DNA from: Halobacteria archaeon
GTDB taxonomy: Archaea > Halobacteriota > Syntropharchaeia > Alkanophagales > Methanospirareceae
Assembly (NCBI GenBank): GCA_029932715.1
Contig: JAOZPO010000109.1
Coordinates: forward strand, 1 to 5,131
Length of the DNA: 5,131 nucleotides
Direction: 5' to 3'
The translations under genes were made by a program, and so were the position numbers. The notes beneath the pieces were generated by a model. That model was not told the origin of the DNA. It did no database searches and saw only the letters and a list, made by a program, of their open reading frames with translations. Each line of letters starts with the position of its first letter. The first letter of the stretch is position 1. Of this stretch, positions 1 through 5,131 are shown piece after piece.

Positions 1-54
1 GTTATAGTGATACTGGCTCTGGCGTTCATGTTCAGGAAGTACGGGAGGAGGTGA
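1..54 (+). CDS. C-terminal end of a probable membrane-anchored protein (5' end outside window)
   Basis: Frame 1 is open from the window edge to a TGA at 52-54 and gives 17 residues: a hydrophobic run (VIVILALAFMF) followed by the basic tail RKYGRR. A single terminal hydrophobic helix with a positively charged cytoplasmic end is typical of archaeal C-terminally anchored surface or secreted proteins, and also of the last helix of polytopic membrane proteins. The family cannot be named from 17 residues. The codons are GC-richer than the DNA that follows, which supports real coding sequence. The last codons (GGG AGG AGG TGA) also spell a near-perfect Shine-Dalgarno sequence, although no long ORF follows it. 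The main uncertainty is that such a short open stretch could occur by chance. Confidence 0.5.
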   Translation, partial: VIVILALAFMFRKYGRR

Positions 55-62
55 AAATGGTG

Positions 63-79
63 AATACGATATTCGTATT
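63..79. repeat. 17-bp near-palindrome (7-bp arms, 3-nt spacer)
   Basis: AATACGA at 63-69 and TCGTATT at 73-79 are exact reverse complements separated by TAT. The element starts nine bases after the stop codon at 52-54 and lies directly beside a TATA-like run at 83-97. It could be an operator for a dimeric regulator or a weak 3'-end hairpin of the upstream gene; the sequence does not distinguish these. The symmetry is seen directly, but any function is inference. Confidence 0.4.
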
Positions 80-235
80 AACTTATAATTATAAAAATAG
101 CAAAATATCATAGTGGAATATGATGAAAACAGCGTTGAGTGATTTGGACGGGATATTGCTGAGGATAGAGAAGTATGAAAATAAGTTATCTGGAACCATA
201 TATTTGCTCACCATGTAAAATAATCGTTTTCACAC

Positions 236-244
236 TATATAAAA
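236..244 (+). promoter_or_regulatory. TATA-like box, candidate distal dnaK promoter
   Basis: TATATAAAA at 236-244 is a strong match to an archaeal TATA box. With the usual distance of about 25 bases, transcription would start near 262-270 and give dnaK a leader of roughly 110-120 nt. It is an alternative to the nearer box at 327-335. In such AT-rich DNA a chance match is quite possible. Confidence 0.35.
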
Positions 245-326
245 TGTGTCAATTGCTTGGATGTCAATCTCTTATCCGAACGTTATACAAGATTATAATG
301 TGTTGGAAGTATTTGGAAGAGGATAG

Positions 327-335
327 TTTTATAAG
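327..335 (+). promoter_or_regulatory. TATA-like box, candidate proximal dnaK promoter
   Basis: TTTTATAAG at 327-335 follows a purine-rich stretch (GAGGATAG, 319-326) that could act as a BRE. A start about 25 bases downstream, near 355-360, would leave a leader of about 20-25 nt that still includes the ribosome site at 365-370, a normal archaeal arrangement. I saw no CIRCE-type inverted repeat (TTAGCACTC...GAGTGCTAA), so bacterial-style HrcA control of this dnaK is not supported. Confidence 0.4.
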
Positions 336-364
336 GAATAAAAGCGATATTAACAAGTAAATTT

Positions 365-370
365 GGAGGT
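365..370 (+). promoter_or_regulatory. Ribosome binding site of dnaK
   Basis: GGAGGT is complementary to the anti-Shine-Dalgarno end of 16S rRNA and lies 10 bases before the ATG at 381. It fixes the dnaK start, which also matches the usual N-terminus of the family (MxKxIGIDxGTxNS). Confidence 0.75.
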
Positions 371-380
371 TAGTTAAAAG

Positions 381-2213
381 ATGACAAAAACAATAGGTAT
401 AGATGTAGGGACGAGCAATTCCGCTGCGGCTGCGTTGATTGGTGGGAAGTCAACGATAATCCCGAGCGCGGAGGGGACGAGTCTTGGCGGCAAAGCATTC
501 CCGTCGTATGTGGCATTTACGAAAGATGGGCAGATGCTGGTTGGAGAACCTGCAAAGAGACAGGCGGTGTCCAATCCAGAAGGGACGGTGATGGCAATCA
601 AGCGTAAGATGGGCACGGACTACAAGGTGAAGGTTCATGGCAAGGAATACACGCCACAGCAAATAACCGCTTTCATTCTTCAAAAGATAAAACGTGATGC
701 AGAAGCATTCCTGAGCGATAAAGTTGACAAGGCGGTCTTAACAGTGCCGGCATACTTCAATGACAACCAGAGGACTGCGACGAAGGATGCAGGTGCGATT
801 GCCGGTTTAGAAGTCGTTAGAATAATTAACGAACCCACAGCCGCAGCGCTCGCTTACGGAATTGACAAAACAGAGAAAGAGCAGAAGATTCTGGTATTCG
901 ATTTCGGCGGTGGCACGCTTGACGTAACGATTATGGAGTTCAGCGAGGGCGTATTTGAGGTCATATCCACGAGTGGAGACACCCAGTTGGGAGGCACAGA
1001 CATGGATAACGCACTCGTTGCGGAAAAGTTCAAGAAGGAATCGGGAATAGACGTGCGGAACGATAGTATGGCGGTGCAAAGGCTGCGGGAGGCGAGTGAA
1101 AAGGCGAAGATAGAACTTTCTAATGTGCTTGAGACCGATATAAACCTGCCTTTCATCACCGCGGACGCTACGGGACCGAAGCACCTGGTCATGAAACTCA
1201 CGCGGGCGAAATTAGAGGAACTCGTGCGACCAATCGTGGATAAATGCAAAACGTCAATAGATCGGGTTTTAAGTGATGCTAAACTCTCTCCTCGTGACGT
1301 CACCAAGATCATTTTCGTTGGTGGTCCGACACGGATGCCAATAGTGCAGAAATTCGTCGAGGATTATGTGGGTGTAAAAGGAGAGCGAGGCGTTGACCCG
1401 ATGGAATGCGTGGCGACGGGTGCTGCAATACAGGCGGGGGTGTTAACGGGCGAAGTGAAGGACGTGCTGCTGCTGGATGTCACTCCGCTCTCGCTTGGCA
1501 TTGAGACTTTAGGCGGCGTGTTCACCAAATTAATAGAAAGGAACACCACGATTCCCACGCGGAAGGGCGAGATATTTTCGACTGCGGCGGATAATCAAAC
1601 GAGTGTCGAGATAAACGTCCTGCAAGGCGAGCGTGAATTTGCACGCGATAACACTTCCCTTGGGCGGTTCCATCTGATGGATATCCCGCCTGCACCAAGA
1701 GGCGTGCCTCAAATCGAGGTTACCTTCGACATAGATTCCAATGGCATATTAAATGTCACCGCCAGGGACCGGGGCACGGGAAAGCAGCAGGCAATTACAA
1801 TCACCGCGTCAACTAAATTAGCCCAAAGTGAGATAGACAGGATGGTTGATGAAGCAAAGCGATTTGAAGATGAGGATAAGAGGCGTCGTGAAGCGGTGGA
1901 AACGAAGAATCAGGCTGAGAGTCTTATATATACCACTGAAAGGTCGCTCACGGATTTGGGCGATAAGGTCACGAGTGACGAACGGACGAGGATTAATGCG
2001 ATTACAGAACGATTGAAGGAGACGATAAAGAGCGAAGACGTTCACAAGATACGGGCTGAGATGGACGAATTGACACGTGCGTTCCACGAGATTTCAACGC
2101 GTGCATATCAACAACAAGGGGCGCAGTATCAGCAACGAGAAGGTCCAAAGGCAAAGGAAGGGGAAAAAGGACCGGAGGACGCGGAATACAAGGTGATGGA
2201 TGATGAAGAATAA
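381..2213 (+). CDS. dnaK: Molecular chaperone DnaK (Hsp70)
   Basis: Cytoplasmic ATP-dependent chaperone that binds exposed hydrophobic peptides, normally working with DnaJ and GrpE. All 610 residues are present. The nucleotide-binding domain shows phosphate loop 1 (GIDVGTSNS, 6-14), the catalytic-lysine region (AIKRKMG, 72-78), VPAYFND (122-128), [11 protein letters not shown] (150-160), phosphate loop 2 (DFGGGTLDV, 174-182) and the adenosine motif (VGGPTRMP, 313-320). The linker ([13 protein letters not shown], 361-373) leads into the substrate-binding beta domain (GILNVTARD, 455-463), then a charged helical lid and a tail ending in DDEE. The loop after residue 30 ([16 protein letters not shown]) is as I remember archaeal DnaKs such as those of Thermoplasma. 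Between AIKRKMG and the helix starting at PQQI there are only about 14 residues, so the ~24-residue insert of Gram-negative DnaK is absent. No grpE or dnaJ adjoins it: upstream is non-coding and downstream is a convergent gene. Confidence 0.97.
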   Translation: MTKTIGIDVGTSNSAAAALIGGKSTIIPSAEGTSLGGKAFPSYVAFTKDGQMLVGEPAKRQAVSNPEGTVMAIKRKMGTDYKVKVHGKEYTPQQITAFILQKIKRDAEAFLSDKVDKAVLTVPAYFNDNQRTATKDAGAIAGLEVVRIINEPTAAALAYGIDKTEKEQKILVFDFGGGTLDVTIMEFSEGVFEVISTSGDTQLGGTDMDNALVAEKFKKESGIDVRNDSMAVQRLREASEKAKIELSNVLETDINLPFITADATGPKHLVMKLTRAKLEELVRPIVDKCKTSIDRVLSDAKLSPRDVTKIIFVGGPTRMPIVQKFVEDYVGVKGERGVDPMECVATGAAIQAGVLTGEVKDVLLLDVTPLSLGIETLGGVFTKLIERNTTIPTRKGEIFSTAADNQTSVEINVLQGEREFARDNTSLGRFHLMDIPPAPRGVPQIEVTFDIDSNGILNVTARDRGTGKQQAITITASTKLAQSEIDRMVDEAKRFEDEDKRRREAVETKNQAESLIYTTERSLTDLGDKVTSDERTRINAITERLKETIKSEDVHKIRAEMDELTRAFHEISTRAYQQQGAQYQQREGPKAKEGEKGPEDAEYKVMDDEE

Positions 2214-2234
2214 GGGAAAACTTCAATATCAAAT

Positions 2235-2262
2235 CAGCATGTAAAATATTGTGCTGTTTGTT
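2235..2262 (+). terminator. Possible 3'-end hairpin of dnaK
   Basis: CAGCA (2235-2239) pairs with TGCTG (2252-2256), with two G-U pairs possible inside, and is followed by the T-containing stretch TTTGTT (2257-2262). It begins 22 bases after the dnaK stop. Archaeal termination depends mainly on T-runs rather than hairpins, and this T-run is interrupted, so the call is weak. Confidence 0.25.
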
Positions 2263-2271
2263 CCGGCTTGA

Positions 2272-2296
2272 GAATGAAGTTAATAAACGTTCATTC
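2272..2296. repeat. Inverted repeat at the end of the convergent frhB-like gene
   Basis: GAATGAA (2272-2278) and TTCATTC (2290-2296) are exact reverse complements. Inside them GTT (2279-2281) can pair with AAC (2286-2288), leaving a four-base loop and one bulged G. The right arm covers the stop codon of the minus-strand gene (2291-2293). The left arm overlaps another 7-bp repeat, since TGAAGTT (2275-2281) is the reverse complement of AACTTCA (2219-2225). In a convergent gap this may mark transcript ends in both directions, but the arms are short and AT-rich. Confidence 0.3.
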
Positions 2297-3406
2297 CCCA
2301 CCCAGGAACTGCTCCAGCATCTCCGGCTCCATCTGCATGTTCAGTATCCGAACTGGCTCACACTTATCGTAAATCCGCTTCAAGTTTCCCTGCTTCTTAT
2401 ACGACGCCAGCTTCCTCACGCCCTTCACTTGCAGTGCCGAAAGCTTCTTCGCTTCTATCGCACCCGCTTTCTGGGCTCGTTTCACCAGGTCCGTAGCCGA
2501 ATCAGTCCTCGTTATCACCGTGGACCATCCAAACTCTGAACCTATCGAGCCAACAGAGATGTCAGCGAATTCAGCCGCGAAATCGTAACAATAGTTACAT
2601 GCTTCTCGTACACAGTCACGCATGTTCTTTATCGGCGTCTTTAGCTCCTTACCCGCTTTCGTATAAACGATGAAACTGCCTCTCTTTATGTTGAACTTAG
2701 CAACCTCTTCTATGCTTGTGCCCAACTCCTCAAGCTTTGCTTTTAGCATAGGCATCTCAAATGTTTCAGAGCATAGCAGTCCAATCAGTAACTTCACCCG
2801 GTCCGCACCGACATCAAAACCTCGTGACAATTGTACCTTACGCATGCCCTGTATGTGGCATGGCAGCCCCACGAGTGCAACTTTTTTATAACCCTGCTCC
2901 AGAGCATCGCCAACACCTGATACCGAAGGGCACTGTGTGTATTTAGAGCCTGCTGCAGCCAGTACATCGTCCCTGTTTGTTGCCACGAACGGTTCGGGTA
3001 CCCAGTCGTCTGACGTTTTCGATACAACAGCGGCATCTATCTCGCCTTGCTCAAGCAGGTAAACAAGCAATGCCGATACCACGCCACCATCCTGCGCATT
3101 CTTTAAAATAGCGTCATCAGTCGCTCTTGCTGTTAATATGTCACCTTTATAGTAGCCCAAGAGGTTATCGGTTCTTATCTCGCCAAACACCGCCCTTTCT
3201 ACCTCGAAAGGTGCGAAGAAAGTACGTGGGCAGAAATCATAGCACGCACCATGTATCTCATAACATTTCTTCTTCGTCACCGGTATCTCATTCTCGTACG
3301 TTATGTATTCTTTGCAGAACGCGCCGCAGGACCCGCAGTAGCAGCACAAACCGTTATATATCACTTCCGCTTCTAAATCCGTTATGTTACCTTTGTCTTT
3401 TACCAT
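2291..3406 (-). CDS. F420-family iron-sulfur flavoprotein (FrhB/FpoF-like), linked to CODH genes
   Basis: Member of the FrhB/FdhB/FpoF family, whose characterised members use FAD and [4Fe-4S] clusters to move electrons between a partner enzyme and coenzyme F420. Numbering from the ATG at 3406 (371 residues): first cluster motif C21-x2-C24-x2-C27-x3-C31; a second, incomplete-looking cluster motif C48-x6-C55-x3-C59-P; the family N-terminal domain (DGGVVSALLVYLLEQGEIDAA, about 106-126); the signature GLPCHIQGMRK (180-190); LLCSETF (210-216); and a C-terminal domain with CVREACNYCYDF followed by ADISVGSIG. The length fits FpoF/FqoF better than FrhB (about 280-290). A GTG at 3412 gives two more residues and overlaps the cdhB TAG by one base. 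I prefer the ATG because GGGG at 3416-3419 is better spaced from it. Position directly after cdhA-cdhB suggests that it is the electron partner of this CODH. Family assignment is firm; the F420 substrate and the CODH partnership are inferred. Confidence 0.88.
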   Translation of the reverse strand: MVKDKGNITDLEAEVIYNGLCCYCGSCGAFCKEYITYENEIPVTKKKCYEIHGACYDFCPRTFFAPFEVERAVFGEIRTDNLLGYYKGDILTARATDDAILKNAQDGGVVSALLVYLLEQGEIDAAVVSKTSDDWVPEPFVATNRDDVLAAAGSKYTQCPSVSGVGDALEQGYKKVALVGLPCHIQGMRKVQLSRGFDVGADRVKLLIGLLCSETFEMPMLKAKLEELGTSIEEVAKFNIKRGSFIVYTKAGKELKTPIKNMRDCVREACNYCYDFAAEFADISVGSIGSEFGWSTVITRTDSATDLVKRAQKAGAIEAKKLSALQVKGVRKLASYKKQGNLKRIYDKCEPVRILNMQMEPEMLEQFLGGE

Positions 3407-3411
3407 GGTCA

Positions 3412-3951
3412 CTACCCCTTTATGCTCTCCACCAATTTATTCAACATATCCTTGTACTCCCCTTCCATCCACGTCATGACGTTCGTAAAACTCATCCTCG
3501 CATTCGGATGGTAATATCTGTCAATAGACACAGTACGAACCAGCGGGTCCGTTGCGAAATTCTTTAGACACGAAAGCATCTGTGATGCGTAATAATAAAT
3601 GATGCCGTAGAATATCACGAAATCGTAATTCCCCGCACCATCCAGACCCTTCCAGTTCGGGTCTCGTAAACAATTGGTAAGTTCATGCAAGTTGTAATAG
3701 TACACCTCTTCCCGATACCCTTTTTCCACGAACCTTTTTACGCTGTGTCCCGTTGCTGCTATGGGTATCCCCTTTTTGCCTATTTCTATTGCTATGTCCA
3801 GAAAGAAATCGTCCCGCAGTAGTTCCGAGCCAACCACGAGCAAAGGTCTTTTTGCACCTGATATATAACTCCCTATTACCTCCGGTGGTGCAACCTCTCC
3901 CGTTTCAGGACCCGGGATATTCGCCACGTCAAACGGTATTTCCATTACCAT
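3412..3951 (-). CDS. cdhB: CO dehydrogenase/acetyl-CoA synthase complex, epsilon subunit
   Basis: Small subunit of the archaeal CODH component (alpha2-epsilon2), thought to stabilise CdhA and possibly to help electron transfer; it has a Rossmann-like fold. At 179 residues it is close to the family's usual ~170. Recognisable parts are the N-terminal IPFDVANIPGP (5-15), the hydrophobic strand and turn AKRPLLVVGSELL (33-45), GKKGIPIAATGHS (58-70), the hydrophobic YDFVIFYGIIYYYASQML (109-126) and the conserved end DRYYHPNARMSF (144-155). Start: ATG at 3951, with GGAG at 3963-3966 upstream; a second ATG at 3945 would remove only two residues and cannot be excluded. It lies 27 bases after the cdhA stop, and its TAG touches the next gene, so all three are probably co-transcribed and translationally coupled. 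Confidence 0.95.
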   Translation of the reverse strand: MVMEIPFDVANIPGPETGEVAPPEVIGSYISGAKRPLLVVGSELLRDDFFLDIAIEIGKKGIPIAATGHSVKRFVEKGYREEVYYYNLHELTNCLRDPNWKGLDGAGNYDFVIFYGIIYYYASQMLSCLKNFATDPLVRTVSIDRYYHPNARMSFTNVMTWMEGEYKDMLNKLVESIKG

Positions 3952-3978
3952 CTTACCTTTTTCTCCTACTTCTAATTT

Positions 3979-5131
3979 TTATTTCTCCCCCCGTATCAAC
4001 CGTTCTAAATTGGTTGGGTTAAACGAGGGACTATATCCCCGAATCGGCCCTTCCTCTATCTTCTTCGTCTTCCAGTCTATCTTCCAGCCTTGTTCATCCT
4101 CCAGCTTCTTCAGTAACGACTCCCGCGTAGCAACAGGAAGGTCAGTTGCGGCCCTCACGAACAGATGCCAGTCCGAAGGATATGTGCCGAGATATTTCTG
4201 GTTGAGGTCTATGTAATGCGTCAATTTTATAGAACGACCGCGATCGGTATCCGAAGGCCTGATGCAGAGTTTTGCCATCATCGGTAACGCTTCCTCTACC
4301 GTTTCACAGGCTACGAGCAAATCCTGAGGTCCCGGCTCGACATAAACCTTTGAACCATCAGTAGCGTCTATAAGCGTCCAATCTTCCTTTATGTCCGGAC
4401 GACCCATAAACGCTCTACGGTATTTCGCACCATGAGGTCCTACCACCGCGGGAATTCCCAGTCTGTTGAAGCCAGTAGCGATAGAAGCCGCCTTCTGCGA
4501 CATCGCGCCCCACGCAACGCCACATGCACCCACCCGGCTCAGGATATAATCTGCAATCTCTTCATAATTGCCCCTCAAAGGACGCCTTGCAAATATACTC
4601 GCTACTTTTATCGCTGCACCGTGTATGTGCGCATTGGAAACGCAAGAGCCTATGTTCAGCACGCCGCCGGCATCAAACCTGCCGTGATGCTGCTCGTACA
4701 CCGTTTTACCTTCTTCATCCTTCCAGAGTGCGCAATCAATCGCCATGCAGCCGGTCAGTGTAACGATGTAATTCCGTTCTGCAAACTCCTTCACGATAAG
4801 CTGCACCTCCTCCGTACCATTGGGATAATTACCACAGCCTATCGGTGCTATAATACCTGGAATAGTCCCAAGGACAAGGGGGGCACCTACCTCTCGTATC
4901 TCACTGTCCCAGACAGGTCCCCGGCCTATTCGCATCCGCCCTTTCTCCTCTTTCAACTGCGGATACGCCGCTTTTGTCATCACATCTACAATCGGAATAT
5001 GCCTCTTACATACCTGCTCACATCTGCCACAGCCGACACAGATGTCGAACAAATCGGCAAGTGGTTTTGTGTTGCCCGCAGCAGCACTTTTATTCGCTTC
5101 ACCAATATGGAGACCGTTAGGACATGCGAGT
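3979..5131 (-). CDS. cdhA: CO dehydrogenase/acetyl-CoA synthase complex, alpha subunit (C-terminal part; 5' end outside window)
   Basis: Catalytic subunit of the archaeal Ni-Fe CO dehydrogenase, interconverting CO2 and CO for acetyl-CoA synthesis or cleavage. The frame is open to the window edge, so the TTG at 5052 is not a start. About 383 residues are visible of a protein usually near 800. Numbering from the first full codon: the end of one ferredoxin cluster (ACP, with C3), then a complete C31-x2-C34-x2-C37-x3-C41 cluster typical of the inserted ferredoxin domain of CdhA. Next come the CODH core motifs GCMAIDC (127-133), GSCVSNAHIHG (162-171) and GACGVAWGAMSQKAA (202-215). Cysteines 128, 163 and 203 are the likely C-cluster ligands in this half, and K213 is probably the conserved active-site lysine. 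The His and first Cys ligands would lie upstream, outside the window. No frameshift or stop is seen. It heads the cluster cdhA-cdhB-frhB-like. Confidence 0.95.
   Translation of the reverse strand, partial: LACPNGLHIGEANKSAAAGNTKPLADLFDICVGCGRCEQVCKRHIPIVDVMTKAAYPQLKEEKGRMRIGRGPVWDSEIREVGAPLVLGTIPGIIAPIGCGNYPNGTEEVQLIVKEFAERNYIVTLTGCMAIDCALWKDEEGKTVYEQHHGRFDAGGVLNIGSCVSNAHIHGAAIKVASIFARRPLRGNYEEIADYILSRVGACGVAWGAMSQKAASIATGFNRLGIPAVVGPHGAKYRRAFMGRPDIKEDWTLIDATDGSKVYVEPGPQDLLVACETVEEALPMMAKLCIRPSDTDRGRSIKLTHYIDLNQKYLGTYPSDWHLFVRAATDLPVATRESLLKKLEDEQGWKIDWKTKKIEEGPIRGYSPSFNPTNLERLIRGEK

Larger units (their letters stand above)
55..380. other. AT-rich gene-poor region upstream of dnaK
   Basis: No convincing gene lies in these 326 bases. 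GC content falls sharply after about position 60, and from 185 to 360 the DNA is strongly AT-rich with several TATA-like runs (83-97, 236-244, 327-335). Two very short plus-strand ORFs are present: 57-113 (18 codons, behind a strong GGAGGTGA at 47-54) and 120-218 (32 codons, starting MMKTALSDLDGILL). The second begins like a real helical protein and then runs into AT-rich DNA and a stop, so it could be the remnant of a decayed gene. A 61-codon ORF at 175-360 has Cys-rich, unpatterned content and looks fortuitous. The region most likely serves as promoter and spacer DNA for dnaK. Confidence 0.6.

Noticed and set aside
175..360. 61-codon plus-strand ORF ending 20 bases before dnaK
   Set aside because: It lies in strongly AT-rich promoter-like DNA, overlaps the candidate TATA boxes, has no good ribosome site, and its Cys-rich translation shows no recognisable motif.
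1..380. CIRCE heat-shock operator or tRNA upstream of dnaK
   Set aside because: No TTAGCACTC-N9-GAGTGCTAA-like repeat and no tRNA-like cloverleaf elements could be found by eye.
854..1312. 152-codon minus-strand ORF opposite dnaK, and other long antisense frames there
   Set aside because: They are antisense to well-conserved DnaK motifs and their translations show no domain, so they are shadow frames of the GC-rich coding strand.
3127..3567. 146-codon plus-strand ORF across the frhB-like/cdhB junction
   Set aside because: It runs antisense to two firmly identified genes and has low-complexity Ser/Arg/Leu content, so it is a shadow frame.
3979..5052. Treating the TTG at 5052 as the start of the CODH alpha gene
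   Set aside because: The frame stays open to the window edge, and the residues before the TTG (ACPNGLHIGEA) match the end of a preceding ferredoxin cluster of CdhA, so the gene is cut by the window rather than starting there.
1..5131. CRISPR array, insertion sequence or phage genes
   Set aside because: No regularly spaced repeats, transposase motifs, terminal repeats or phage-like genes are visible; the window is occupied by chaperone and CODH genes.

Overview
The window looks like euryarchaeal (Halobacteriota-type) DNA from an organism with C1/acetyl-CoA metabolism. The evidence is an archaeal-type CODH/ACS alpha subunit with its built-in ferredoxin domain, an adjacent epsilon subunit (a subunit of archaeal rather than bacterial CODH complexes), an F420-family (FrhB/FpoF) flavo-iron-sulfur protein, TATA-like promoter boxes and GGAGG ribosome sites. 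A methane- or alkane-oxidising lineage (ANME-1/Methanophagales or Syntropharchaeia relatives), an Archaeoglobus relative or a methanogen would all fit. The sequence alone does not decide between them; ANME-1-like is my leading guess, from gene content only.

Layout. Positions 1-54 are the last 17 codons of a plus-strand gene ending in a hydrophobic segment and a basic tail, as in a C-terminally anchored membrane protein. Positions 55-380 are AT-rich and contain no convincing gene. They hold a 17-bp near-palindrome right after that stop codon, several TATA-like boxes, two tiny ORFs that may be the remains of a gene, and the dnaK ribosome site. Positions 381-2213 (+) are a complete 610-residue DnaK (Hsp70) lacking the ~24-residue insert of Gram-negative DnaK. 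A 77-bp convergent gap with short inverted repeats follows. On the minus strand, reading from the right edge, come cdhA (3979 to beyond 5131; C-terminal 383 residues only), cdhB (3412-3951) and an FrhB-family gene (2291-3406, or to 3412 if a GTG start is used). They are packed tightly enough to be one operon.

How the genes work together. CdhA and CdhB form the alpha2-epsilon2 CO dehydrogenase part of the CODH/ACS complex. In the textbook methanogen arrangement cdhA-cdhB is followed by cdhC (acetyl-CoA synthase) and the corrinoid subunits, with ferredoxin as electron partner. Here the gene after cdhB is an F420-type oxidoreductase whose start overlaps or abuts the cdhB stop, and the operon then ends against convergent dnaK. 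The simplest reading is a CODH module wired to coenzyme F420, with the FrhB-like subunit passing electrons between the CdhA iron-sulfur clusters and F420/F420H2. This is the main observation of the window and is an inference from gene order and motifs. DnaK is a separate, apparently monocistronic chaperone gene with no grpE or dnaJ visible beside it.
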